Assembly (NCBI RefSeq): GCF_016908145.1
Contig: NZ_JAFBDI010000001.1
Location: 1 to 64,000, forward strand
Reading direction: 5' to 3'
DNA from: Marinitoga litoralis
GTDB taxonomy: Bacteria; Thermotogota; Thermotogae; Petrotogales; Petrotogaceae
Length of the DNA: 64,000 nt
Shown here one piece after another: positions 43,591 through 51,836 of the stretch. The notes below the pieces were generated by a model that searched no databases, had not been told where the DNA came from, and saw only the letters and a list, made by a program, of their open reading frames with translations. Position 1 is the stretch's first letter. Every line of letters begins with the position of its first letter. A program made the position numbers and the translations under genes.

Positions 43591-44139
43591 ATGTTAACTA
43601 TTGAAAATGGACAGTTTAAAGGAAGAAAAATAGATATTGTACCAGATAAAAGAACCAGATATACTCCAGCTAATGTTAGAAGGGCTATATTAAATATTGT
43701 TGATGTTAGTGAAATGATAACATTGGAAATTTTTGGCGGTTCTGGGTCAGTATCCTTTGAATTTTTAAGTTCGGGAGCGCATCATTCAACGATTATAGAA
43801 GCATCAAAACAAGCATGTTCTACAATTTTGAAAAATGCAAACTTCTTAGGTGTAAAAGATAAAATAAAATTAATATGTTCTGATTTTAGAAAAAGCATAG
43901 GAAAATTAACGGAAAGATATGATTTAATATTTATGGATCCTCCTTTTCAAATGGGATTAGCTGAGGAGGCTATATTAAAAATAATAGAAAACAAAAATAT
44001 ATATGATGAAGATACATTGATTATAGTTGAACATTCTAAAAGAGAATTATTAAAAAAAGAATATGGTGATTTATTAAGATATAAAGAGTATAATTATGGT
44101 GATATAATTTTATCTCTTTATACAAAGGAAGGTGATTAA
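43591..44139 (+). CDS. rsmD: 16S rRNA (guanine-966 N2)-methyltransferase, RsmD-like
   Basis: The 182-residue SAM-dependent methyltransferase has GRKIDIVPDKRTRYTPANVRRAILNIV at the N-terminus, LEIFGGSGSVSFEFLSSGA (SAM-binding) and LIFMDPPFQMG (the NPPY-type catalytic motif as DPPF). Length and order fit RsmD. It lies 11 bases after recG with RBS AGGTGATAAA. Confidence 0.9.
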   Translation: MLTIENGQFKGRKIDIVPDKRTRYTPANVRRAILNIVDVSEMITLEIFGGSGSVSFEFLSSGAHHSTIIEASKQACSTILKNANFLGVKDKIKLICSDFRKSIGKLTERYDLIFMDPPFQMGLAEEAILKIIENKNIYDEDTLIIVEHSKRELLKKEYGDLLRYKEYNYGDIILSLYTKEGD

Positions 44140-44140
44140 T

Positions 44141-44503
44141 ATGATTATCGAAAAATATCATATTTTTAATGTTATGGAAGAAATAGTTGAACAAATTACA
44201 AATGAAATGTTTAATATGCCTAATATTGAAATTTGTATATGTGATAGGTGTAAAGCTGACGTAATAGCTTTAGCATTAAATCATTTGCATCCAAAATATG
44301 TTGTTTCTGAAAAAGGAAGAATATTTTCTGAGTTAGAAACTTATACATTTCAATTAAGGGCAGAAGTTTTAGCTGAAGTATTAAAAGCAATGGAAAAAAT
44401 AAAAGAAAATCCTTCTCATCCAAAAGAAGAATCAATATATAAGGAAGTAAAGATAAGTGTTGATGAATTAGAAAAACATTTTGATGATATTAATAATAAA
44501 TAG
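44141..44503 (+). CDS. ComFB-like late competence protein
   Basis: This protein of about 120 residues has the ComFB core ICDRCKADVIALALNHLHPKYVVSEKGRIF, with Cys-x2-Cys plus an earlier Cys (EICICDRC) that could bind zinc. ATG 44141 follows GGAAGGTGATTAAT. An in-frame GTG at 44132 lies inside that ribosome-binding region. The biochemical role of the family is not settled. Confidence 0.8.
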   Translation: MIIEKYHIFNVMEEIVEQITNEMFNMPNIEICICDRCKADVIALALNHLHPKYVVSEKGRIFSELETYTFQLRAEVLAEVLKAMEKIKENPSHPKEESIYKEVKISVDELEKHFDDINNK

Positions 44504-44513
44504 TTTTATAGTA

Positions 44514-45038
44514 TTAATAATATGCAGTAAAAATCATTCCTAAAATTTGTTCGTTTTGATTAATTATATTTTTTCCTAGTTTTAATAAAAACAATTGAGA
44601 TTCTAAACTTTTAATTTTATTTTCCAATTCTTTTTTTATGTCAGGATTATCTTCTGAAGAAAGAAATTTTTTCAATTTGTTTATTAAATCTTCTAATTTT
44701 TTGATTTCTGATTTATTTGATTTATCATTATTATTATTTGTTTTATTTTCGTCTTTATTTTCATTAGGATAAGCAATTTTAACTTCTGTTTTTCCAGCAA
44801 CTGCAGCTAAAAAAGCGCCTCTTTTTTGCATATCTAATGAAATTTTACTATATACTACATATCCGCCATTTATAGCAGCTTGTTTTTTAAACGCTATTAA
44901 ATTGCTTGTTTCTTGAGATAATACTCTAATTATGCTTAGTGATGCAGGTGCAGATGATGCTATTCCAGGCTCTCCTGGATCCAACTTATACCCAAGTATT
45001 GGATTAACTGCATCAGGATTGATTTTCATATTTATCAT
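44514..45038 (-). CDS. Conserved-looking protein of unknown function
   Basis: The 174-residue protein begins with a compositionally normal domain (LGYKLDPGEPGIASSAPASL, then LSQETSNLIAFKKQAAINGG and YVVYSKISLDMQKRGAFLAAVAGKTEV). A linker rich in Asn and Lys follows (about residues 93-110) and then a charged coiled-coil-like helix. No signal peptide or membrane helix is present. It is the only minus-strand gene in a 14-kb plus-strand run, with RBS AAAGGGGTG. I do not recognise the family. Confidence 0.55.
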   Translation of the reverse strand: MINMKINPDAVNPILGYKLDPGEPGIASSAPASLSIIRVLSQETSNLIAFKKQAAINGGYVVYSKISLDMQKRGAFLAAVAGKTEVKIAYPNENKDENKTNNNNDKSNKSEIKKLEDLINKLKKFLSSEDNPDIKKELENKIKSLESQLFLLKLGKNIINQNEQILGMIFTAYY

Positions 45039-45105
45039 ATATACACCCCTTTATATATATTTAGAATGTTTAGAATATTAAAAGTTCAATGAAAAGAGTG
45101 GTAAA

Positions 45106-47109
45106 ATGAATTTAGAAGAAAATAAAAAAATAATAAAAATAGATAATGTTAAAATATACTTTTCATATACTAATGAAGATATAAATGAAAAAAAAATAAA
45201 AGAAATATATAATAAGTATTCTATAGACTTAATTATTATTTTTATTATTAAAAATAATATAGACGTTTACATGTATTCAGAAGATTTGATTATTCCATCA
45301 ATATTTAAAAAATATGAGTTTAAAGAAAAAGAGAAAATATACGTATTTTCTAAAAATGAAGAAAATATAGAAAAGTTGATAAATGAGATAATAAATGAAT
45401 TTAAAAATAATTATAATCCAATTATCCTTGCTAAAGATATTATGTCTTATCCAGTAAGAACAGTATTAGCTGGTGAAAGTATTGAAAAAGTATATAGATT
45501 AATGATGCAAACGGGGCATAATGGATTTCCAGTAATAGATAATAATGAGTTAATAGGAATAATTACTAGAAAAGATGTAGAAAAAGCAATTAATCATAAT
45601 TTATCAAAATATCCAGTAAAAAAGTTTATATCGAAAAATATTATATCTGTTTTACCTAAAACACCTATAGAAGAAGTTAGGATGAGAATGTTGGAAAATG
45701 GTGTTGGCAGAGTTTTAGTAATAGATGAAAATAATACTTTAACAGGTATAATAACACGTTCAGATATATTAAAAGGGAAAATTTTTCATAAGTCACAACC
45801 TAATATTATTATTGATTATGAAGAAAAGCTTCATAAGTATAATGTATTAAAAAAAATGGTAAAAATAATTGATCCAAAATATATGAATTTATTAAGGTTA
45901 TTAGGGGTATATGGAACAGAATTAAATATGCCTGTATATTTAGTTGGAGGTTTTGTAAGGGACTTATTGTTGGAGAGAAAAAATTTTGATATTGATATTG
46001 TTGTAGAGGGTGATGGTTTAAAATATGCTAAATATGCATCTAGAAATTTAAGAGCAACTTTTGTAGAACATAGTGAATTTCATACAGGATCATTATTTTT
46101 TAAGGATGGATTTAGAATAGATATTGCAACTGCAAGAACAGAATATTATGAAAAACCAGCAGATTTACCTAAAGTAGAATTGAGTACAATAAAAAAGGAT
46201 TTATATAGGCGCGATTTTTCTATCAACGCAATGGCAATAAAACTTAATAGTGAAGAATTTGGTGTTTTGCTAGACTTTTTTGGATGTAAAAATGACCTTG
46301 ATAATGGAATTATTAGAGTTTTATATAATTTAAGTTTTATTGAGGATCCAACTAGGATTTTACGAGCTATTAGATTTGAAAAAAGATTTAATTTTCAAAT
46401 AGAAAAAAATACAATAGAATTGTTAAAAGACGCTGTAAATAATAACTATATTGAAAAAGTAACAGGAATGAGATTAAGAGAAGAATTTGAAAAAATATTA
46501 TCAGAGAAAAATATTATTAATTCTTTAAATGAAATGGGAGAACTAAAAATTTTAGATCATTTATTTTTATATTCTGAATTTAAAACAAAAAAAATAGAGG
46601 CATATAATAAGGTTTTAGAGTTTTATAATTGGATAAAAGAAAATATACCAGAGTATTTGTATAAAGTCAAAAAGTTCCACTTATTTTTATATACATACTT
46701 ATTATATGAAAGTAAAGAAGCTATTATTTATTCATATGAAAGGTATGGACTGCCTAAAAAGTTTTTAAATAATATAGATAAACTAAAAGAAGTATTAGAA
46801 ACATTTAATACATCAGAAATAAATAAATTGTCTGATATATATAAATTAGTAGAGACTTTTGATAATGAATTATTAATATCTTTAGGTGGTCTTATAGAAG
46901 ATGATACTATAGAGTTATATAAAAAGTATTTATTTGAAATTAAAGATCTTAAATTAAATATAACAGGAACTGATTTAATTAATTTAGGTATTAAAGGTAG
47001 ACTCATTGGAAAAATATTGAATGAAATAAAATTAAAAAAACTTGATGAAAACATAGATGAGAAAGAATATTTAAATAAAATTGTGAGGGAATTAAATGAA
47101 CGAGTATAG
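45106..47109 (+). CDS. CBS-pair plus tRNA nucleotidyltransferase (poly(A) polymerase family) protein
   Basis: The 667-residue protein has three parts. Residues 1-105 are unassigned, perhaps a vestige of a DHHA1-type domain. Residues about 108-230 are two CBS domains (AKDIMSYPVRTVLAGESIEKVYRLM; FISKNIISVLPKTPIEEVRMRML). Residues about 275-660 are the class II nucleotidyltransferase: YLVGGFVRDLLLERKNFDIDIVVEGDG with the GG and DxD motifs, KDLYRRDFSINAMAI, EDPTRILRAIRFEKRFNF. It adds C or A to tRNA 3' ends. Aquifex/Thermotoga-type proteins of this family usually begin with a full DHH domain, which is missing here. It overlaps the next gene by 14 bases. Confidence 0.88.
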   Translation: MNLEENKKIIKIDNVKIYFSYTNEDINEKKIKEIYNKYSIDLIIIFIIKNNIDVYMYSEDLIIPSIFKKYEFKEKEKIYVFSKNEENIEKLINEIINEFKNNYNPIILAKDIMSYPVRTVLAGESIEKVYRLMMQTGHNGFPVIDNNELIGIITRKDVEKAINHNLSKYPVKKFISKNIISVLPKTPIEEVRMRMLENGVGRVLVIDENNTLTGIITRSDILKGKIFHKSQPNIIIDYEEKLHKYNVLKKMVKIIDPKYMNLLRLLGVYGTELNMPVYLVGGFVRDLLLERKNFDIDIVVEGDGLKYAKYASRNLRATFVEHSEFHTGSLFFKDGFRIDIATARTEYYEKPADLPKVELSTIKKDLYRRDFSINAMAIKLNSEEFGVLLDFFGCKNDLDNGIIRVLYNLSFIEDPTRILRAIRFEKRFNFQIEKNTIELLKDAVNNNYIEKVTGMRLREEFEKILSEKNIINSLNEMGELKILDHLFLYSEFKTKKIEAYNKVLEFYNWIKENIPEYLYKVKKFHLFLYTYLLYESKEAIIYSYERYGLPKKFLNNIDKLKEVLETFNTSEINKLSDIYKLVETFDNELLISLGGLIEDDTIELYKKYLFEIKDLKLNITGTDLINLGIKGRLIGKILNEIKLKKLDENIDEKEYLNKIVRELNERV

Positions 47110-47428
47110 ATTATATATTTTAATATCTATAATTATTATTAGCATATCAGTTTTTTTTATTATTAAAGTATTAAATGAATCTTCAGATTTAATTACTATA
47201 GCTTCTTTGCAGGAAGTTCCATTAGAAATTGAAAACAATAGCGAAAATGCTATTTTAATTAATGATAGAGAATTAGGGCCACATGAAAAAACGAATATGA
47301 ATCTCAGGCAAAATGAAAAAATTACAATTTCAAATAATGCTGGAACTGTTATTATACGAACATTTGAAAAGAATTATAAAATAAAATTAAAATCTTTTGA
47401 GGTGGTGATTGAAAATGGGGAAAATTAA
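47096..47428 (+). CDS. Small single-pass membrane protein of unknown function
   Basis: The 110-residue protein has one N-terminal helix (about residues 6-27) and a beta-rich outside domain (EVPLEIENNSENAILINDRELGPHEKTNMNLRQNEKITISN). The pattern suggests a small PEGA-like or Ig-like fold, but I cannot name it. It overlaps both the upstream CBS/nucleotidyltransferase gene (14 bases) and the DUF4416 gene (14 bases), so translation is tightly coupled. Confidence 0.6.
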   Translation: MNEYRLYILISIIIISISVFFIIKVLNESSDLITIASLQEVPLEIENNSENAILINDRELGPHEKTNMNLRQNEKITISNNAGTVIIRTFEKNYKIKLKSFEVVIENGEN

Positions 47429-47978
47429 AGATATTGATAGAGTAAATTATGTTATACATGTTTTCACTGCTGGTGATACAGATTACTGGTTATATCATGA
47501 AAATGTTTTAGAGGAATTACAAAAACATTTTGGTGAAATAGATTATATGTCAGAAGAATTAGATTTTCAGAAATATACATATTACTACAATATGGAAATG
47601 GGACAAAACGTAAAAATAAAAGCTAGAATGATTAGTTTTAAAAATTTATATTCTCCAGGATTTTTAGCTGAAGCTAAAACAATTACAAATAATATTGAAG
47701 CTAAATATGCTGTTGATGGTAAAAGAAAAGTTAATTTAGATGTAGGCTACATTCATCATATGCAATTTGTTTTAGCAAGTACAAAACCTTGGGGAAATAG
47801 AATTTATTTATCAAAAGGTATATACGCAGAAATTACATTAATGTATGTATATGAACAATGGAAGGCATTTGATCATTCATATCAAAACTTCAAAGATAAG
47901 GAATACCAAGATATTTTAACTGTAATTAGAGATATGTATTTAGAAAAGAGAAAAAAATGGTTATCAGGAAAGAAATAA
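47415..47978 (+). CDS. DUF4416 family protein
   Basis: The 187-residue cytoplasmic protein has family motifs: LQKHFGEIDYMSEELDFQKYTYYYNMEMGQNVKIKARMISF, AEAKTITNNIEAKYAVDGKRKVNLDVGYI and LASTKPWGNRIYLSKGIYAEITLMY. The function of the family is not known to me. ATG 47415 follows GAGGTGGTGATT. An in-frame TTG at 47409 is closer to the SD and less likely. Confidence 0.85.
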   Translation: MGKIKDIDRVNYVIHVFTAGDTDYWLYHENVLEELQKHFGEIDYMSEELDFQKYTYYYNMEMGQNVKIKARMISFKNLYSPGFLAEAKTITNNIEAKYAVDGKRKVNLDVGYIHHMQFVLASTKPWGNRIYLSKGIYAEITLMYVYEQWKAFDHSYQNFKDKEYQDILTVIRDMYLEKRKKWLSGKK

Positions 47979-47979
47979 T

Positions 47980-49344
47980 ATGAAAAATAAAATTTCAATA
48001 TTAATTATATTAATTATTAATATAATTAATATTTTTGGAAGTGCAAAATTATTATTTCCAGGTAGTATTGAGTTCTATTATCAAAGATCGAAAAATATTA
48101 ATTCCGGTATTTACTATACCGGAATTCCTTTGTTTTATACAGAAGATAACAATTACAAATCTAATATTATGTTTGAATTTCCTTTAGGCTATGAAAAAAG
48201 ATTAGAAAATAATGTTACTTTTAATGGTGGAGGATATTATACTCTAGAAAAGGATAAAATATTTTTTAGTGATTTATATAATGAGTTTTATTCTTGGATG
48301 AATTTTGGTTTTGAATTTTATCATAATGAAGAGTTATATGCTAGATTTATAGCTGATTTTAAAGAAGGGAATAGCCCCTATTTTAAATTTGAATCACTAG
48401 ATATATTTGATATATATAATGATTTTTCTCTGTCTAAAAGGACTACTTTAGATATGCCATCATTAAGTTATTTAAGTTTAAAAAATAATAATTGGAATTT
48501 TATTTTAGGTAGAAATAAAATATCTTTAGGACCATTAAAAAATTCATTGATATTATCAGATGCTTCTAAATACTACGAAAATATTAACTTTAAATATGAT
48601 TTTGATAATATTTCATATAATTTAATATTAATTTCTATGCAGCCAATGATGACAAAAAGCGAGTATGATATTCAATTTTCTTCAGATGCTACATTGGCAA
48701 TGAAAGAAGTTTTAGTAAATAGATTTGACTTGAGAAAGGATATTTTTAATTTAGGATTTACGTCTTTAAATTTGTACGGTGGTAAATTTCCTAATTCAAT
48801 AATTGATGTAAGTAATGCATTAGTATCTTTTGATATTCAAATGCAAATGAAAAATTTGCGATTATATTTTCAAGATTCATATAATCCAGTAAAATCCAAA
48901 AATAGTTTAGGGTATGGTATTGAAATACTATTTGAATTGTTAGAAGACGCATATTTTTCACTATTATATGAAAATTATCATGTAGATGAAGGTATATATG
49001 AAGATAATATTCCATATAACAGATTATATAATCGCTCATTAGAAATAATCAATGAACCAGGTGCAAGATATTTTTATGATAATCCATTAGGATTTAAATA
49101 TGATGAGAATTCAAATGTGAATTCTATTCAAACATATTTATCTACTCAAAATTTATTAGTATTTTACGAAAATGAATTTGGTAAATCATTTGGGAATGAT
49201 TTTTATAATAATAGGTTTAAAGTATACTTTAAAGTTCCATATATAGGTGAAATTCAAATTAAATATATAGATACAAAATATAGCGAAGAAAAATTTAAAA
49301 TTTATTCATTATTTTGGATGCTGCCAATAAAAATTCAATGGTAA
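47980..49344 (+). CDS. Wzi-like outer-membrane beta-barrel protein, copy 1
   Basis: The 454-residue protein has a hydrophobic N-terminal signal (KISILIILIINIINIFG) and then alternating hydrophobic/polar strands rich in Tyr and Phe. Conserved segments are NWNFILGRNKISLGP, NRFDLRKDIFNLGFTSLNLYGGKFPN and FDIQMQMKNLRLYFQDSY. These resemble the Wzi/capsule-assembly family (RLD, then E.xxY.G, then LD.xL). It lies next to a paralogue at 49358 and a UDP-GlcNAc 2-epimerase, so a glycan-anchoring role at the toga is plausible. No TonB box was seen. Confidence 0.65.
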   Translation: MKNKISILIILIINIINIFGSAKLLFPGSIEFYYQRSKNINSGIYYTGIPLFYTEDNNYKSNIMFEFPLGYEKRLENNVTFNGGGYYTLEKDKIFFSDLYNEFYSWMNFGFEFYHNEELYARFIADFKEGNSPYFKFESLDIFDIYNDFSLSKRTTLDMPSLSYLSLKNNNWNFILGRNKISLGPLKNSLILSDASKYYENINFKYDFDNISYNLILISMQPMMTKSEYDIQFSSDATLAMKEVLVNRFDLRKDIFNLGFTSLNLYGGKFPNSIIDVSNALVSFDIQMQMKNLRLYFQDSYNPVKSKNSLGYGIEILFELLEDAYFSLLYENYHVDEGIYEDNIPYNRLYNRSLEIINEPGARYFYDNPLGFKYDENSNVNSIQTYLSTQNLLVFYENEFGKSFGNDFYNNRFKVYFKVPYIGEIQIKYIDTKYSEEKFKIYSLFWMLPIKIQW

Positions 49345-49357
49345 TCATGGTGATAAT

Positions 49358-50677
49358 ATGAAAAAATTATATATTATTTTATTTTTACTATTTTCTCAAA
49401 TATCTTTTTCATTTTACTTTGAAAATGATGTAGATTATAAAATATATATGGTAGAAAAAATGCTTAATGGCGAAGCATTGAATACTTCTATTTCCCCATA
49501 TCCTTCAAATGGGAATGATGAGAGTATAAATATATATATACCATATTTTAAAGAAAATGATTATATTCTTATTCCGATTTTTGAATATGAAAAAAATAAT
49601 TTTGGATTTTCAATAAATACGACAAAAAATCATAGCTTGAAATTGAATTTCTATTATGGTAAAAAAATAAACTCATTTTGGTTTGTTTTTGGAAGATATC
49701 AAACAGATTGGTCATTATTAGAACATGGAGTATTTTTTTCTGATTCTCTACCATATATTGAAGGAATAACAGGAGGGTTTACAACAAATTATTTATTAGG
49801 TGATATGGGTATATATTTTGGTGCGTATACTTTTAATCCATATTTAACAAACGATGAATTAGATATTCAAAAGATGCATATTGATGGGAATTCAGATAGA
49901 AGAATTATAAATGAAGGATATTATGATCCGTATAAAACATTATTAATACATAGACTAGATTTAAAACCAATAAGATTTTTTAGGGTTTCAATAAATGAAT
50001 TAAATCTTATTGGAGGAAAGTTTCCAGATATAGTTGATTTGAATTTTATGAATATACTTCACAACACATATGGTGAGGGATATTCAAATGCTATGTTTGC
50101 AATTGATGGAGAATTAGTTCCATTTAAAGGGATAAAAATATATGGTGAATTAGCAATGGATGATTTTGTTGTTCCGTTAACTGAGGCAGGTGCAGAAAGT
50201 TATAAACCTACAGCATTTGCATGGGGGTATGGTATAAAATCTGCATTTAAAAGAAATAATAGCTATTATATTGCTAAATATGAAAATTATAAAATATATT
50301 CATGGATGTATAATAGATGGCAAGAATTATTGAAATTTACTGGAAGATATATAGATGATAAAATTTATGATATACCTATGGGTTATGATTATGGTAGCGG
50401 TATAGAAAGCCAATTAATATCATTAGAGTATATAAAAAATGATATAAATATAAAATTATTAATAGAGAATGTAGTTCAAGGAGAAATTAATTTAAATACA
50501 TCATATTTTGAAACAGATTTAAAAGGAAATACAGAAACGTGGGAAGGGCCATATGGTGAAATAACAGAATATTATTTTTCTACATTTAGTATAAATACAA
50601 AAAAATTTATTTTTAATATAAAATTAGAAAAATTAATTCCTATAGAATATGAAGTATCATACAAAATACTATTTTAA
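49358..50677 (+). CDS. Wzi-like outer-membrane beta-barrel protein, copy 2
   Basis: The 439-residue protein has a signal peptide (KKLYIILFLLFSQISFSF). The segments SFWFVFGRYQTDWSLLEHGVFFSDSLPYIEG, IHRLDLKPIRFFRVSINELNLIGGKFPD and IDGELVPFKGIKIYGELAMDDF align by eye with copy 1 and fit the Wzi pattern better. The copies are diverged, so this looks like an old duplication. It is preceded by a small gap (13 bases) and RBS GGTGATAAT. Confidence 0.7.
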   Translation: MKKLYIILFLLFSQISFSFYFENDVDYKIYMVEKMLNGEALNTSISPYPSNGNDESINIYIPYFKENDYILIPIFEYEKNNFGFSINTTKNHSLKLNFYYGKKINSFWFVFGRYQTDWSLLEHGVFFSDSLPYIEGITGGFTTNYLLGDMGIYFGAYTFNPYLTNDELDIQKMHIDGNSDRRIINEGYYDPYKTLLIHRLDLKPIRFFRVSINELNLIGGKFPDIVDLNFMNILHNTYGEGYSNAMFAIDGELVPFKGIKIYGELAMDDFVVPLTEAGAESYKPTAFAWGYGIKSAFKRNNSYYIAKYENYKIYSWMYNRWQELLKFTGRYIDDKIYDIPMGYDYGSGIESQLISLEYIKNDINIKLLIENVVQGEINLNTSYFETDLKGNTETWEGPYGEITEYYFSTFSINTKKFIFNIKLEKLIPIEYEVSYKILF

Positions 50678-50693
50678 AAAGGAGTTGAGGGGA

Positions 50694-51812
50694 TTGAAAG
50701 TTGGTTTAATATTTGGTACAAGGCCAGAAGCAATAAAAATGGCTCCGGTATATCATACATTAAGAGAATATGGGATTGATGCAAAAATTATCGCAACAGC
50801 ACAACATAGGGAAATGCTAGATCAAGTATTAGAACTTTTTGATATAAAACCAGATTATGACTTAAATGTTATGACACATAGACAGACATTACCAGAATTG
50901 ACAAAAAATTTAATTGAAAAATTAGATAAAGTATTGAAAGAAGAGAATTTTGATTATATTTTAGTACAAGGAGATACTACATCAACTTTTGTTGGTGCCT
51001 TAATATCTTTTTATTATAAAATACCAGTTGGTCATATTGAAGCTGGTTTGAGAACAGATAATATATATAATCCATTCCCTGAAGAAATGAATAGAAGGCT
51101 TACCAGTGTAATTAGCTCATTACATTTTCCGCCTACAAATGTATCAAAATATAATTTATTAAAAGAAGGAATTTCTGAAGATAAAATATTTATAACTGGA
51201 AATACTGTAATAGATGCTTTATTATGGGTTATTGAAAAAAATAAAGATAAAATAGAGGAAATATTAAGTAAATATGATTTATTAAATAAAAAATATATTT
51301 TAATGACAATGCACAGAAGAGAAAATTGGGGAGAACCTATGAAAAATGTAATGCAAGCAGTAAAAGAATTTTTATTGAAAAATAAAGATATTTATTTAGT
51401 ATTTCCAGTTCATTTAAATCCCGCTGTAAGAGATATAGTGTTTCCTGAATTAGAAAATTTAGAAAATGCAATATTAATTAATCCTGTTGAATATCTTGAA
51501 TTTACTGCATTAATGTCTGGCTCATATTTTATAATGACAGATTCAGGTGGTATACAAGAAGAAGCACCAGCATTAGGGAAACCGACATTGGTTTTAAGGG
51601 AAACTACTGAAAGGCCAGAAGCAATTGGAGCAGGTACAGCAAAATTAATAGGAACTAATAAAGAAGTAGTTTTAGAATATATGAATAAATTGGCATTTGA
51701 TAAGGAATTTTATTCAAAAATGTCAAATGCCAAAAACCCATTTGGCGATGGAAAAGCTTCAATGAGAATAGCTAAAATTCTTTTAAATGAAGATGTGGAA
51801 GAGTTTAAATAA
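50694..51812 (+). CDS. wecB: UDP-N-acetylglucosamine 2-epimerase (non-hydrolysing)
   Basis: The 372-residue cytoplasmic enzyme makes UDP-N-acetylmannosamine. VGLIFGTRPEAIKMAPVYHTL, ATAQHREMLDQVLELF, LVQGDTTSTFVGALISFYYKIPVGHIEAGLRT, NPFPEEMNR, MHRRENWGEP and TDSGGIQEEAPALGKPTLVLRETTERPEA are all family motifs. TTG 50694 is taken as the start, nine bases after AAGGAG. The longer ATG frame (50649) lies inside the upstream gene and has no RBS. It supplies a sugar for surface glycans, consistent with the Wzi-like and Wzy-like neighbours. Confidence 0.95.
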   Translation: MKVGLIFGTRPEAIKMAPVYHTLREYGIDAKIIATAQHREMLDQVLELFDIKPDYDLNVMTHRQTLPELTKNLIEKLDKVLKEENFDYILVQGDTTSTFVGALISFYYKIPVGHIEAGLRTDNIYNPFPEEMNRRLTSVISSLHFPPTNVSKYNLLKEGISEDKIFITGNTVIDALLWVIEKNKDKIEEILSKYDLLNKKYILMTMHRRENWGEPMKNVMQAVKEFLLKNKDIYLVFPVHLNPAVRDIVFPELENLENAILINPVEYLEFTALMSGSYFIMTDSGGIQEEAPALGKPTLVLRETTERPEAIGAGTAKLIGTNKEVVLEYMNKLAFDKEFYSKMSNAKNPFGDGKASMRIAKILLNEDVEEFK

Positions 51813-51836
51813 AATTGCCAGCTTTTGCTGGCAATT
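51813..51836. terminator. Bidirectional terminator
   Basis: AATTGCCAGC (51813-51822), loop TTTT, GCTGGCAATT (51827-51836): a perfect ten-base stem between convergent genes. Confidence 0.88.
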
